This document shows positions 44,511-53,567 of a stretch of 64,000 nt of DNA, in pieces. Source of the DNA: Streptomyces wedmorensis. Lineage in GTDB: Bacteria; Actinomycetota; Actinomycetes; Streptomycetales; Streptomycetaceae. The notes below the pieces were generated by a model. The model ran no database searches. It was not told the origin of the DNA and saw only the letters and a list, made by a program, of their open reading frames with translations. The first letter of the stretch is position 1; every line of letters begins with the position of its first letter. Position numbers and translations under genes: made by a program. The stretch spans positions 44,310 through 108,309 of the forward strand of contig NZ_JNWK01000018.1 in NCBI RefSeq assembly GCF_000716445.1, written 5' to 3'.

Positions 44511-44517
44511 CGTACGG

Positions 44518-44739
44518 TCAGGACTTCGGTACGCGGTCCGAGGCGACCATCAGGACCAGGCCGAGGACCGCCATCACGATGTTGGCGAACACCTCCCGGC
44601 CCTCGAGGAACCCCACGTTGTCGGTCAGGAAGCGGGTCAGGCCCATCAGCTTGAACCAGCCGTCCGTCAGCTCGCGGATCACCCCGCAGACGCCGAGGAC
44701 GGTGAGCAGGAAACCGACGACCTCCAGGAATCTCTTCAT
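44518..44739 (-). CDS. small membrane protein
   Basis: A 73-residue protein with two hydrophobic helices (FLEVVGFLLTVLGVCGVI; VFANIVMAVLGLVLMVAS) joined by a short amphipathic segment, which gives a hairpin-like membrane topology. ATG 44739 (MKRFLEVV) is a better start than 44796. It shares its upstream region with the divergent histidine kinase. Function unknown. Confidence 0.65.
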   Translation of the reverse strand: MKRFLEVVGFLLTVLGVCGVIRELTDGWFKLMGLTRFLTDNVGFLEGREVFANIVMAVLGLVLMVASDRVPKS

Positions 44740-44796
44740 GCCGTGATCATGGCCGGGGCGGGGGAGCGGCCGCGTCCGCCTCCGGTCCACGGCCAC

Positions 44797-44833
44797 CGCT
44801 ACCGAAGTATCGACCCGCGCGACTTAGGTAGCG
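44797..44833 (+). promoter_or_regulatory. inverted repeat before the second histidine kinase gene
   Basis: CGCTACCGAAGT (44797-44808) and ACTTAGGTAGCG (44822-44833) match at 11 of 12 pairs around a 13-base centre, 52 bases before the kinase start. Its place between divergent genes fits an operator for the LuxR-type regulator of this operon. Confidence 0.55.
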
Positions 44834-44884
44834 TCCCTGCCGCTCGTGCCCGGTGCGGGCCCCTGGGCTGCGTACATTGCGGAC

Positions 44885-46096
44885 ATGACTCGTACGGACC
44901 GGCAGCGCTGGCTGCTCCCCTCCCACCTGGTCGAATCGGGCGGGAGCGGGGCGGCGCGGCCCCGCCGAACGGCCCGCGACTGGGTCGTGGACACCTCGCT
45001 CTTCCTGCTCGCGGCGTTCGTCGGGCTGCTCGCCGCCGACGCCAGCGCGGAGTACACCAGCGAGACCGTCACCCTCGTCGACCAGCTCGCCGGCGCCGCC
45101 GCCTGCTCGGCCCTCTGGCTGCGCCGGCGGTGGCCGGTGGGACTCGCCGTCGCGCTGGCCCTGGTGAACGTCGTGGCCCCGGTCGCCGCCGGAGCGCTCC
45201 TCGCGAGCCTGTTCAGCGTCGCCGTACGCCGTCCCTTCCGCGAGGTGGCGTGGATCGGGGCGCTGGCCGTCGCCACCTCCGCCGCCCAGGTCTTCGTCCG
45301 CCCCGACCCCACCACCAACGCGGGGCTCAACGTAGCCATCGGCGCGATCCTCATCCTCCTCGTCACCGCCTGGGGCATGCTCGTCCGCTCCCGGCGCCAG
45401 CTCGTCGAGGCCCTCCGCGAGCGGGCCCGCCGCGCCGAGGCCGAGGCCGAACTGCGCGCGGCCCAGGCCCAGCGGCTCGCCCGCGAGGCCATCGCCCGCG
45501 AGATGCACGACGTCCTCGCCCACCGGCTCACCCTGCTCAGCGTCCACGCGGGCGCCCTGGAGTTCCGGCCCGACGCCCCGCCCGAGCAGATCGCCCGCGC
45601 CGCCGGCGTCATCCGCGACAGCGCCCACGAGGCCCTCCAGGACCTCCGCGAGATCATCGGCGTCCTGCGCGCCCCCGGCGAGAACGGGGACGGCGACCGG
45701 CCCCAGCCGACCCTCGCCACCCTCGACGCGCTCGCCGCGGAGTCCCGCGAGGCCGGAGCGGACGTCGTCCTCGACGTCGAAGTGGACGACCCCTCCGCCG
45801 TCCCCGCCTCCACCGGCCGTACGGCCTACCGCATCGCGCAGGAGGGCCTCACCAACGCCCGCAAGCACGCACCCGGAACGAAGGTCACCGTCACCGTCGC
45901 GGGCCGTCCCGGCGAAGGCCTCACCGTCACCGTCCACAACCCGGCCCCCGAGGGACCCGTCCCGCACGTCCCCGGCTCCGGCCAGGGACTCATCGGCCTC
46001 ACCGAACGCGCCACCCTCGCCGGCGGCCGGATGGACCACGGTCCGGACCCCGACGGCGGATTCGCCCTGCGCGCCTGGCTACCGTGGCCCGCATGA
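44885..46096 (+). CDS. sensor histidine kinase, HisKA_3 type
   Basis: A 403-residue kinase. About five helices span residues 30-165 (VVDTSLFLLAAFVGLLAAD; VGLAVALALVNVVAPVAAGALLASL; LNVAIGAILILLVTAWGMLV), followed by a long Ala/Glu/Arg coiled coil. The H-box AREMHDVLAHRLTLLSVHAG is near 212, the N-box AQEGLTNARKHAPG near 320 and the G box GSGQGLIGLTERATLAGG near 365. Start ATG 44885 (MTRTDRQRW). It is coupled to the regulator gene by an ATGA overlap, so the pair is one two-component operon. Confidence 0.93.
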   Translation: MTRTDRQRWLLPSHLVESGGSGAARPRRTARDWVVDTSLFLLAAFVGLLAADASAEYTSETVTLVDQLAGAAACSALWLRRRWPVGLAVALALVNVVAPVAAGALLASLFSVAVRRPFREVAWIGALAVATSAAQVFVRPDPTTNAGLNVAIGAILILLVTAWGMLVRSRRQLVEALRERARRAEAEAELRAAQAQRLAREAIAREMHDVLAHRLTLLSVHAGALEFRPDAPPEQIARAAGVIRDSAHEALQDLREIIGVLRAPGENGDGDRPQPTLATLDALAAESREAGADVVLDVEVDDPSAVPASTGRTAYRIAQEGLTNARKHAPGTKVTVTVAGRPGEGLTVTVHNPAPEGPVPHVPGSGQGLIGLTERATLAGGRMDHGPDPDGGFALRAWLPWPA

Positions 46097-46830
46097 CCAT
46101 CCGGCTGCTCATCGTCGACGACGACCCCCTGGTCCGCGCGGGCCTCACGTTCATGCTCGGCGGCGCCGACGACCTGGAGATCGTCGGCGAGGGCGCCGAC
46201 GGCGCCGACGTCCCCGAACTCGTCGCCCGGCACGTCCCGGACGTCGTCCTGATGGACATCCGCATGCCCCGCGTGGACGGGCTCACCGCCACCGAACGCC
46301 TCCGCGCCCACCCGGGCGCCCCCGAGGTCGTCGTCCTCACCACCTTCCACGCCGACGAGCAGGTGCTCCGCGCCCTGCGGGCCGGAGCCGCCGGTTTCGT
46401 CCTCAAGGACACCGCGCCCGCCGAGATCGTCGCCGCCGTCCGCCGCGTCGCGGCCGGCGACCCCGTCCTCTCCCCGGCCGTCACCCGCCAGTTGATGACC
46501 CACGTCGCCGGCGTGCCGGAACGGCCCCGGCGTGCCACGGCCGCCGACCGCCTCGACCGCCTCGCCGACCGCGAACGGGAAGTGGCCGTCGCCGTCGGCC
46601 ACGGCCGCTCCAACGCCGAGATCGCCGCCGGGCTGTACATGAGCGTCCCCACGGTCAAGGCCCACGTCTCGCGCATCCTCGCCAAACTCGACCTCAACAA
46701 CCGGGTGCAGATCGCCCTCCTCGTCCACGACGCGGGCCTCCTCGACGACGACGGGGACGGCGATGGGGACGGGGGCGGGGGCCAGGGCGGGGACGGCGAC
46801 CGCGACGGGGGCCAGGGCGGGAACGGTTAG
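46093..46830 (+). CDS. NarL/LuxR-type response regulator with a Gly/Asp tail
   Basis: A 245-residue regulator: acidic pair in LLIVDDDP, phospho-acceptor Asp in VVLMDIRMPRVDG near 54, Lys in GFVLKDTAP near 105, and LuxR helices REREVAVAVGHGRSNAEI and SVPTVKAHVSRIL. After residue 217 the protein ends in a low-complexity tail of Asp, Gly and Gln (repeated GDGDG and GGQGG). The tail is absent in typical members and its DNA is repetitive, so it may have grown by slippage. The last four bases overlap the end of the SRPBCC gene on the other strand. Confidence 0.92.
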   Translation: MTIRLLIVDDDPLVRAGLTFMLGGADDLEIVGEGADGADVPELVARHVPDVVLMDIRMPRVDGLTATERLRAHPGAPEVVVLTTFHADEQVLRALRAGAAGFVLKDTAPAEIVAAVRRVAAGDPVLSPAVTRQLMTHVAGVPERPRRATAADRLDRLADREREVAVAVGHGRSNAEIAAGLYMSVPTVKAHVSRILAKLDLNNRVQIALLVHDAGLLDDDGDGDGDGGGGQGGDGDRDGGQGGNG

Positions 46831-47324
46831 GCCGGTCGTTCGGCCGCCTGCTTCACCGCGCTCAGGAACTGCTCGTGCTGGGCGCGCAGGCGGGCCTCGC
46901 CGAAGAAGAGCGGGATGAGGGGAGCCGCCATGGACTCCTCCAGGCGGTAGAGGGTCGCGCCGTCACCGGTGGGGGTCAGGAGGTTGCGATCGACGGCCTT
47001 CACGCCCATCGACACGCCCGTCCAGGTCAGTTCGCGCGCGGGGTCGACGACGGCGAAGCGGCTGTGGATGCGGTTGCGGCCGATCGCCCAGGTGAAACGG
47101 GCGTCGACGGCCACGCCCTGGTCCAGCTTCAGCAGGCGGTGGCCGGGGCGGATCCCGGCCCAGCCGGTCAGGTCGCTGAGCACCTGCCAGCCCCGCTCGG
47201 CCGGGGCCTCGACGCGTATCTCCGAGGCCGAGGTGACGGGCGCCGCCGCGTCGATCCGGCGCCGCTTGGCGTACTGCTCGTGCAGCGCCTCCAGCGACGG
47301 TCCTGTGTGGAACAGCTTCGGCAT
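46827..47324 (-). CDS. SRPBCC-family polyketide-cyclase-like protein
   Basis: A 165-residue protein of the START/SRPBCC fold: VTSASEIRVEAPAERGWQVLSDLTGWAGIRPG early, the long strand region WTGVSMGVKAVDRNLLTPTGDGATLYRLEES, and a C-terminal helix (FGEARLRAQHEQFLSAVKQAAE) that closes the hydrophobic pocket. Members bind lipid-like or polyketide ligands. The ATG has GGAAGG six bases upstream. Its promoter region contains three copies of one palindrome shared with the P450 gene, so both may answer to one regulator. Confidence 0.87.
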   Translation of the reverse strand: MPKLFHTGPSLEALHEQYAKRRRIDAAAPVTSASEIRVEAPAERGWQVLSDLTGWAGIRPGHRLLKLDQGVAVDARFTWAIGRNRIHSRFAVVDPARELTWTGVSMGVKAVDRNLLTPTGDGATLYRLEESMAAPLIPLFFGEARLRAQHEQFLSAVKQAAERPA

Positions 47325-47343
47325 GACGGTCCTTCCGCCTGCG

Positions 47344-47420
47344 AGAGCGATGCTCTAGTTATGGAGCAATGCTCTCCCGTCGAGTGTCGTCGAGTGTCGT
47401 CGGGTCAAGAGCAGTGCTCT
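47344..47420. promoter_or_regulatory. three AGAGC-N3-GCTCT palindromes between the SRPBCC and P450 genes
   Basis: AGAGCGATGCTCT (47344-47356) and AGAGCAGTGCTCT (47408-47420) are perfect; GGAGCAATGCTCT (47363-47375) has one changed base. Between them lies a tandem CGAGTGTCGT pair (47381-47400). The spacing of 19 and 45 bases and the divergent genes fit an operator array for a dimeric repressor, such as MarR or TetR type. No such regulator gene is adjacent. Confidence 0.7.
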
Positions 47421-47497
47421 CGTTTCGGTCCGTGGCGGCAGGCGCGGGGGGAAGCCGGGGCAGTGGTCGCCGGATCCCGGTCGGATAGTCTGCCGAG

Positions 47498-48676
47498 ATG
47501 TCCGTCATCGAACTGGGGGAGTACGGCGCGGACTTCACCGCGAACCCGTACCCCTACTACGCGAAGCTCCGCGAAGCCGGCCCCGTGCACGAGGTGCGGA
47601 TGCCCGACGGCTTCCAGTTCTGGCTGGTCGTCGGTCACGAGGAGGGGCGCGCGGCGCTCGCCGACCCGCGCCTCGCCAAGTCCCCGTCCGTCATCGGCGT
47701 ACGGCCGCCCGAGGAGGACATCATCGGCGTCCACCTCCTCGCGGCGGACGCCCCCGACCACACACGGCTGCGCCGCCTGGTCACGGCGGAGTTCACCGGA
47801 CGCCGCGTCGAGGGCCTGCGGCCCCGTATCGAACGGCTCACCCACGAACTCGCCGACGCGATGGAACCGGCCGGACGCGCCGACCTCGTCGACGCGTACG
47901 CGTTCCCGCTGCCGATCACCGTCATCTGCGAACTCCTCGGCGTGCCCGCCGAGGACCGGGACACCTTCCGGCGCTGGTCGCACGAGCTCGTCGTGCCGAC
48001 CGGCGAGCGGGGCATCCAGGAGGCCCTGGAGGGCTTCGGCGGCTACCTCGACGAACTCATCGAGGACAAGCGGTGCGCCGGACCCGCCGACGACCTGCTC
48101 TCGGGCCTGATCGCCGCCCGCGCCGAGGACGGCGACCGGCTCTCCGGCCCCGAACTCAGGGCCATGGCCTACCTGTTGCTCATCGCCGGCCACGAGACCA
48201 CCGTCAACCTGATCTCCAACACCGTCCGCAACCTGCTCACCCACCCCGAGCAGCTCGCCGCCCTGCGCGCCGACCCGGACCTCCTCGACGGCGCGATCGA
48301 GGAGTCCCTGCGGTACGACGGGCCGGTGGAGACCGGGACCTTCCGCTTCACCCGGGAGGACGTCACCCTCGGCGGCAGGGAGATCCCGGCCGGCCAGAGC
48401 GTCCTCGTCGGGATCGGCGCGCTCGACCGCGACCCCGCCCGCTTCTCCGACCCCGACCGCTTCGACATCCGCCGCGACACCCGCGGCCACCTCGCCTTCG
48501 GCCACGGCATCCACTACTGCCTCGGCGCCCCCCTCGCCCGCCTGGAGGGCAGGATCGCGCTCCGCACCCTCCTGGACCGCTTCCCCGACCTCGCCCTCGA
48601 TCCCGAGGGCGCCCCCTGGGAGTGGCTGCCCGGCCTCCTCATGCGCGGTGTCCGCGCCCTTCCGGTCCGGTGGTGA
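47498..48676 (+). CDS. cytochrome P450
   Basis: A 392-residue soluble bacterial P450 (CYP107-like length). The oxygen-activation motif AGHETT is near 231, the ExxR pair in EESLRY near 268, and the heme loop FGHGIHYCLGAPLARLE near 333 with the thiolate Cys intact. It oxidises an unknown hydrophobic substrate and would need a ferredoxin and reductase, neither of which is adjacent. The ATG start has a weak ribosome site. The three-palindrome region upstream suggests controlled expression with the SRPBCC gene. Confidence 0.93.
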   Translation: MSVIELGEYGADFTANPYPYYAKLREAGPVHEVRMPDGFQFWLVVGHEEGRAALADPRLAKSPSVIGVRPPEEDIIGVHLLAADAPDHTRLRRLVTAEFTGRRVEGLRPRIERLTHELADAMEPAGRADLVDAYAFPLPITVICELLGVPAEDRDTFRRWSHELVVPTGERGIQEALEGFGGYLDELIEDKRCAGPADDLLSGLIAARAEDGDRLSGPELRAMAYLLLIAGHETTVNLISNTVRNLLTHPEQLAALRADPDLLDGAIEESLRYDGPVETGTFRFTREDVTLGGREIPAGQSVLVGIGALDRDPARFSDPDRFDIRRDTRGHLAFGHGIHYCLGAPLARLEGRIALRTLLDRFPDLALDPEGAPWEWLPGLLMRGVRALPVRW

Positions 48677-48695
48677 CGCCGGCCCGGGGCGCCTC

Positions 48696-49688
48696 CTAGG
48701 AGTCCACCCTCACCGGACGCCGCTCCCGGCGCGAGCGTTCGCAGGCCTCGGCGATCCGCAGCGCCGCCAAGGCCTCCCGGCCGTCGCAGGGGTTGGCGGC
48801 CTCGCCGCGCACGAGGCGTACGAAGGCGTCGAGTTCGGCCTCGTACGCGGGACCGAACCGGTCGAGGAAGCCCGGCCAGGGCTTCCCCGGCGGGGGAGGG
48901 CCCTGCGGTTCGAGCGAGGTGAGCGGCGCGCGGTCGTCCAGGCCGACCACGAGTTGGTCCAGGTCGCCCGCCAGCTCCATCCGCACGTCGTACCCGGCGC
49001 CGTTGCACCGGGTTCCCGTGACCGTCACGAGCGTGCCGTCGTCCAGGGTGAGGAGGGCGGCGGCGGTGGCGACGTCGCCCGCCTCCCGGAACATCGCCGG
49101 GCCCGTGTCCGAGCCCGTCGCGTACACCTCGACGACCTCCCGGCCGGTCACCCAGCGGACGACGTCGAAGTCGTGCACCAGACAGTCCCGGAAGAGACCG
49201 CCGGAGAGCGGCAGGTACGCGGCGGGCGGCGGCTCCGGGTCGGAGGTCACCGCCCGCACGGTGTGCAGCCGGCCGAGCCGCCCCGACCGCACCGCCGCGC
49301 GCGCGGCCCGGTACCCCGCGTCGAAGCGGCGCATGAACCCCAGCTGGAGCTCCGTACCCGCCGCCGACACCGCCGCGAGCGCCGTCGCCGTGCCCGGCAC
49401 GTCCAGGGCGATCGGCTTCTCGCAGAACGCCGGCAGACCCGCCGCGGCGACGCGGGCGATCAGCTCCGCGTGCGCCGCGGTCGCCGACGCGATCACCACG
49501 GCGTCCAGCGCGTGCCCGAGCAGCGCGTCCACGTCCGGCGCGGCCTCGGCGCCGAGCGCCCCCGCGACGCCGGCCGCCCGCGTCGCGTCCGCGTCCGCCA
49601 CGACCAGCGCCCCGACCTCCGGATGCCGGGCCAGCACACCCGCGTGAAAGCTCCCGATCCGTCCCGTACCGATGAGTCCGATGCGCAT
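48696..49688 (-). CDS. Gfo/Idh/MocA-family NAD(P)-dependent oxidoreductase
   Basis: A 330-residue sugar or polyol dehydrogenase. The nucleotide-binding GLIGTGRIGSFHAGVL is at residues 3-18, EKPIALDVPGTA near 95 carries the catalytic Lys, and DCLVHDFDVVRWV near 168 matches the conserved HDxD-like site. The length and motifs fit myo-inositol 2-dehydrogenase-type enzymes. It is divergent from the GntR gene of the ABC/ROK sugar cluster and probably acts in the same pathway. Confidence 0.9.
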   Translation of the reverse strand: MRIGLIGTGRIGSFHAGVLARHPEVGALVVADADATRAAGVAGALGAEAAPDVDALLGHALDAVVIASATAAHAELIARVAAAGLPAFCEKPIALDVPGTATALAAVSAAGTELQLGFMRRFDAGYRAARAAVRSGRLGRLHTVRAVTSDPEPPPAAYLPLSGGLFRDCLVHDFDVVRWVTGREVVEVYATGSDTGPAMFREAGDVATAAALLTLDDGTLVTVTGTRCNGAGYDVRMELAGDLDQLVVGLDDRAPLTSLEPQGPPPPGKPWPGFLDRFGPAYEAELDAFVRLVRGEAANPCDGREALAALRIAEACERSRRERRPVRVDS

Positions 49689-49805
49689 GCCCCCACCGTG
49701 GGGGCGGCCTGCCCGACTGTCAAGGATTTGTCAGGACATCCGGACGTCACGACTTCCCGTCATGAAGCTTCCTGTCCTCCGCTCACCGGGGCTACGCTCC
49801 TTCCC

Positions 49806-50564
49806 GTGTCCAAGCAGTCCGGATCCGCCCTGCCCCCGCTCTCCGTGGACCGCACCAGCCCGGTTCCGCTCTACTTCCAGCTCGCCCAGCAGCTGGAGAG
49901 CGCCGTGGAGAACGGGACGCTCGCCCCGGGCAGCCTCCTCGGCAACGAGATCGACCTCGCCACCCGCCTCGGCCTCTCCCGCCCCACCGTCCGCCAGGCC
50001 ATCCAGACCCTCGTCGACAAGGGCCTCCTGGTCCGCCGCCGGGGCGTCGGCACGCAGGTCCTGCACAGCAGGGTCCGGCGCCCGCTGGAACTCAGCAGCC
50101 TCTACGACGACCTCGACGCGGCCGGGCAGCGGCCCGCCACCCGGGTCCTCGTCAACCGGCTCGAACCCGCCACCGGCCCGGTCGCCGCCGCCCTCGGCGT
50201 ACCCGAGGGAAGCGAGGTCCACTACCTGGAACGGCTCCGCACCGCGCACGGCGAACCCATGGCGTACCTGCGCAACCACCTCCCCGCCGGGCTCGTCGCA
50301 CCGGACACCGCGCTCCTGGAGACCACCGGCCTGTACCGGATGCTCCGCTCCGCCGCGCTCACCCTGCACAGCGCCCGGCAGTCGATCGGCGCCCGCGCCG
50401 CGACCGCCGCCGAGGCCGCGCTCCTCGACGAGCGGGAGGGTGCCCCGCTCCTGACCATGGAGCGCACCACCTTCGACGACACCGGTCGGGCCGTCGAGTA
50501 CGGCTCCCACCTCTACCGGGCCGCCCGCTACTCGTTCGAGTTCCGGCTGATGGTCCGTCCCTAG
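49806..50564 (+). CDS. GntR-family (HutC/UTRA) transcriptional regulator
   Basis: A 252-residue GntR protein: winged helix (PVPLYFQLAQQLESAVENGTL; LGLSRPTVRQAIQTLVDKGLLVRRRGVGT) and a UTRA ligand domain (RRPLELSSLYDDL; VHYLERLRTAHGEPMAYLRNHLPAGL; EYGSHLYRAARYSFEF). It starts at GTG 49806. It precedes the ABC transporter genes and is divergent from the oxidoreductase, so it likely senses the imported sugar or its phosphate. Confidence 0.92.
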   Translation: MSKQSGSALPPLSVDRTSPVPLYFQLAQQLESAVENGTLAPGSLLGNEIDLATRLGLSRPTVRQAIQTLVDKGLLVRRRGVGTQVLHSRVRRPLELSSLYDDLDAAGQRPATRVLVNRLEPATGPVAAALGVPEGSEVHYLERLRTAHGEPMAYLRNHLPAGLVAPDTALLETTGLYRMLRSAALTLHSARQSIGARAATAAEAALLDEREGAPLLTMERTTFDDTGRAVEYGSHLYRAARYSFEFRLMVRP

Positions 50565-50662
50565 GGGGTGCACGGACCAGGGCGGGCCCCCTGACGAGCG
50601 CCATGACCCGCATGACCGATACTGCAATGCACGCAGAAGGACACAAAGGAGGGCACGGCCTC

Positions 50663-51688
50663 GTGACCAGGCTTCGGACCGGAGGGGTACGCGCCGTCGT
50701 CGGCGCCGTGCTCGCGCTCACACTCACAGGGGCGCTCGCGGGGTGCAGCAGCACCGGCGGAAAGCGGGCGGAGGACGCCCGCAAGGCCGCCCAGGCACAG
50801 GCCCAGGGCCGCGCGGCCGTCGACACCCCGAAGTGGACCTTCGCGATGGTCACCCACTCGGGAGACGGCGACACGTTCTGGGACATCGTCCAGAAGGGCG
50901 CCCAGCAGGCCGCCGCCAAGGACAACATCAACTTCCTGTACGCCCACAGCGACGAGGCGCAGCAGCAGGCGCAGCTGATCGACTCGTACGTCTCCAAGGG
51001 CGTCGACGGCCTCATCGTGACCCTGGCCAAGCCCGACGCCATGAAGGCCGCCGTCGAGAAGGCCGTGAAGGCCGGCATCCCCGTGATCACGGTGAACTCG
51101 GGCGCCGAGCAGTCCAAGGCCTACGGCGCGCTCACCCACATCGGCCAGGACGAGACCGTCGCCGGCGAGGCCGTCGGCGAGGAACTCGACACACGCGGCA
51201 GGAAGAAGGCCCTCTGTGTCCTGCACGAGCAGGGCAACGTCGGCCACGAGCAGCGCTGCGCCGGTGCGAAGAAGACCTTCGGCGGCGAGCTCGTGAACCT
51301 CTACGTCGACGGCACCAACATGCCCGACGTCAAGGCGTCCATCGAGGCCAAGCTCCAGTCCGACAAGGCCATCGACGCCGTCGTCACCCTCGGCGCCCCC
51401 TTCGCCGACGCCGCCGTCCAGGCCGCGAAGAGCGCGGGCAGCAAGGCCGAGATCGACACCTTCGACCTGAACGCCAAGGTCGCCACCGCCCTCCAGGACG
51501 GCACCCTCGGCTTCGCCGTCGACCAGCAGCCCTACCTCCAGGGCTACGAGGCCGTCGACCTGCTCTGGCTGTACCGCTACAACGCCGACGTCCTCGGCGG
51601 CGGCAAGCCGGTCCTCACCGGCCCCCAGATCATCACCAAGGACGACGCCGCCGCACTCGTCGGCTACGCGGAGCGGGGCACCCGATGA
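50663..51688 (+). CDS. sugar ABC transporter substrate-binding lipoprotein (CUT2/RbsB type)
   Basis: A 341-residue solute-binding lipoprotein with a signal peptide and lipobox LAGC near residue 28. The mature part is a periplasmic-binding-protein type 1 fold ([68 protein letters not shown]). GTG 50663 follows AAAGGAGGG with about 10 bases; the frame is open from ATG 50603. Its stop overlaps the permease ATG. The sugar is unknown; a pentose or polyol is likely from the family. Confidence 0.9.
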   Translation: MTRLRTGGVRAVVGAVLALTLTGALAGCSSTGGKRAEDARKAAQAQAQGRAAVDTPKWTFAMVTHSGDGDTFWDIVQKGAQQAAAKDNINFLYAHSDEAQQQAQLIDSYVSKGVDGLIVTLAKPDAMKAAVEKAVKAGIPVITVNSGAEQSKAYGALTHIGQDETVAGEAVGEELDTRGRKKALCVLHEQGNVGHEQRCAGAKKTFGGELVNLYVDGTNMPDVKASIEAKLQSDKAIDAVVTLGAPFADAAVQAAKSAGSKAEIDTFDLNAKVATALQDGTLGFAVDQQPYLQGYEAVDLLWLYRYNADVLGGGKPVLTGPQIITKDDAAALVGYAERGTR

Positions 51689-52740
51689 GCTCCACCGCCC
51701 CGCCGTCGGACGGCGTCGACCACGTCGACGAACGGCTCCTGCGCACCACCCCGCTGAAGAAGCTGCTCGCCCGCCCCGAGCTCGGCTCGGTCGTCGGCGC
51801 GATCGCCGTCTTCGTGTTCTTCTCGGTCGTCGCCGACAGCTTCCTGCGCGCATCGAGCCTCGGCACCGTCCTCTACGCGGCCTCCACCATCGGCATCATG
51901 GCGGTCCCCGTCGCCCTGCTGATGATCGGCGGCGAGTTCGACCTCTCCGCCGGCGTGCTGGTGACGAGCTCGGCGCTGGTCTCGTCGATGTTCAGCTACC
52001 AGATGACCGCGAACGTCTGGGTAGGCGTCGGCGTCTCGCTGCTCGTCACCCTGGCGATCGGCTGCTTCAACGGCTTCATGCTGACCCGCACCAAGCTGCC
52101 CAGCTTCATCATCACGCTCGGCACCTTCCTCATGCTGACCGGCCTGAACCTCGGCCTCACCAAGCTGATCGCCGGCACCGTCTCCACCAAGACCATCGCC
52201 GACATGGAGGGCTTCGACTCGGCCCGGAAGCTCTTCGCCTCGCAGCTGACGATCGGCGGCGTCGAGTTCAAGGTCACCATCCTGTGGTGGTTCGGCCTCG
52301 TCGCCCTCGCCACCTGGATCCTGCTCCGCACCCGCTTCGGCAACTGGATCTTCGCCGTCGGCGGCGGCGCCGACGCGGCCCGCGCGGTCGGCGTCCCCGT
52401 CTACCGGACGAAGATCGGCCTGTACATGGGCGTGGCCTTCTGCGCCTGGATCTCCGGCCAGCACCTGCTCTTCTCCTTCGACGTCGTCCAGTCGGGCGAA
52501 GGCGTCGGGAACGAACTCATCTACATCATCGCGGCTGTCATCGGCGGCTGCCTGATCACCGGCGGATACGGCTCCGCCATCGGCTCGGCCGTCGGCGCCC
52601 TCATCTTCGGCATGACCAGCAAGGGCATCGTGTACGCCGAGTGGAACCCGGACTGGTTCAAGTTCTTCCTCGGGGCGATGCTGCTGCTCGCGACCCTGCT
52701 GAACGCCTGGATCCGCAAGCGCGTGGAGGCCACCAAGTGA
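51685..52740 (+). CDS. sugar ABC transporter permease (CUT2/RbsC type)
   Basis: A 351-residue permease with about ten helices ([38 protein letters not shown], the hallmark of this family; [48 protein letters not shown]). ATG 51685 overlaps the previous stop; its own stop overlaps the ATPase GTG. It forms the membrane channel for the importer. Confidence 0.93.
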   Translation: MSSTAPPSDGVDHVDERLLRTTPLKKLLARPELGSVVGAIAVFVFFSVVADSFLRASSLGTVLYAASTIGIMAVPVALLMIGGEFDLSAGVLVTSSALVSSMFSYQMTANVWVGVGVSLLVTLAIGCFNGFMLTRTKLPSFIITLGTFLMLTGLNLGLTKLIAGTVSTKTIADMEGFDSARKLFASQLTIGGVEFKVTILWWFGLVALATWILLRTRFGNWIFAVGGGADAARAVGVPVYRTKIGLYMGVAFCAWISGQHLLFSFDVVQSGEGVGNELIYIIAAVIGGCLITGGYGSAIGSAVGALIFGMTSKGIVYAEWNPDWFKFFLGAMLLLATLLNAWIRKRVEATK

Positions 52741-53531
52741 CGACCGAGACCACCGCCCTGGTCGAGCTGGACGACGTCAGCAAGTACTACGGCAACATCC
52801 GCGCCCTCGAAGGGGTGTCCCTGGAGGTCCGCTCCGGCGAGATCACCTGCGTCCTCGGCGACAACGGCGCCGGCAAGTCCACCCTCATCAAGATCGTCGC
52901 CGGCCTGCACCGGCACGACGCCGGCACCTTCCGCATCGAGGGCGAGGAGGTCACCCTCGCCAACCCGCGCGACGCCCTCGACCGGGGCATCGCCACCGTC
53001 TACCAGGACCTCGCCGTGGTCCCCCTCATGCCCGTCTGGCGGAACTTCTTCCTCGGCTCCGAGCCCACCAAGGGCTCCGGCCCCCTCAAGCGGCTCGACG
53101 TCGGCCTGATGCGGTCCACCACCCGCGAGGCGCTGCTCCGCATGGGCATCGACCTGCGCGACGTCGACCAGCCCATCGGCACCCTCTCCGGCGGCGAGCG
53201 CCAGTGCGTGGCCATCGCCCGCGCCGTCCACTTCGGAGCCAAGGTCCTCGTCCTCGACGAGCCGACCGCCGCCCTCGGCGTCAAGCAGTCCGGCGTCGTC
53301 CTGAAGTACGTGGCCGCCGCCCGCGACCAGGGCCTCGGCGTGGTCCTCATCACCCACAACCCGCACCACGCGTACCTGGTGGGCGACCGTTTCGTCCTCC
53401 TCAAGCGGGGCGTCATGGCCGGCAGCCACACCAAGGAGTCCGTGACGCTCGACGAGTTGACCCGGCAGATGGCCGGCGGCACCGAGCTGGAGGACCTCCG
53501 CCACGAACTGGAGCGGCCCGCCGCTTCGTGA
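52737..53531 (+). CDS. sugar ABC transporter ATP-binding protein, half-size
   Basis: A 264-residue ATPase with Walker [13 protein letters not shown] near 40, Q-loop [11 protein letters not shown] near 93, signature [15 protein letters not shown] near 150, Walker [16 protein letters not shown] near 172 and H-loop [10 protein letters not shown] near 206. Most CUT2 importers use a double-length ATPase (RbsA, about 500 residues); this one is half size, as in FrcA-type systems, and would act as a homodimer. It is translationally coupled to the permease by a GTGA overlap. Confidence 0.92.
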   Translation: MTTETTALVELDDVSKYYGNIRALEGVSLEVRSGEITCVLGDNGAGKSTLIKIVAGLHRHDAGTFRIEGEEVTLANPRDALDRGIATVYQDLAVVPLMPVWRNFFLGSEPTKGSGPLKRLDVGLMRSTTREALLRMGIDLRDVDQPIGTLSGGERQCVAIARAVHFGAKVLVLDEPTAALGVKQSGVVLKYVAAARDQGLGVVLITHNPHHAYLVGDRFVLLKRGVMAGSHTKESVTLDELTRQMAGGTELEDLRHELERPAAS

Positions 53532-53567
53532 CGCGCCCCACACACCCCACCTGGCAGAATCGAGCCG

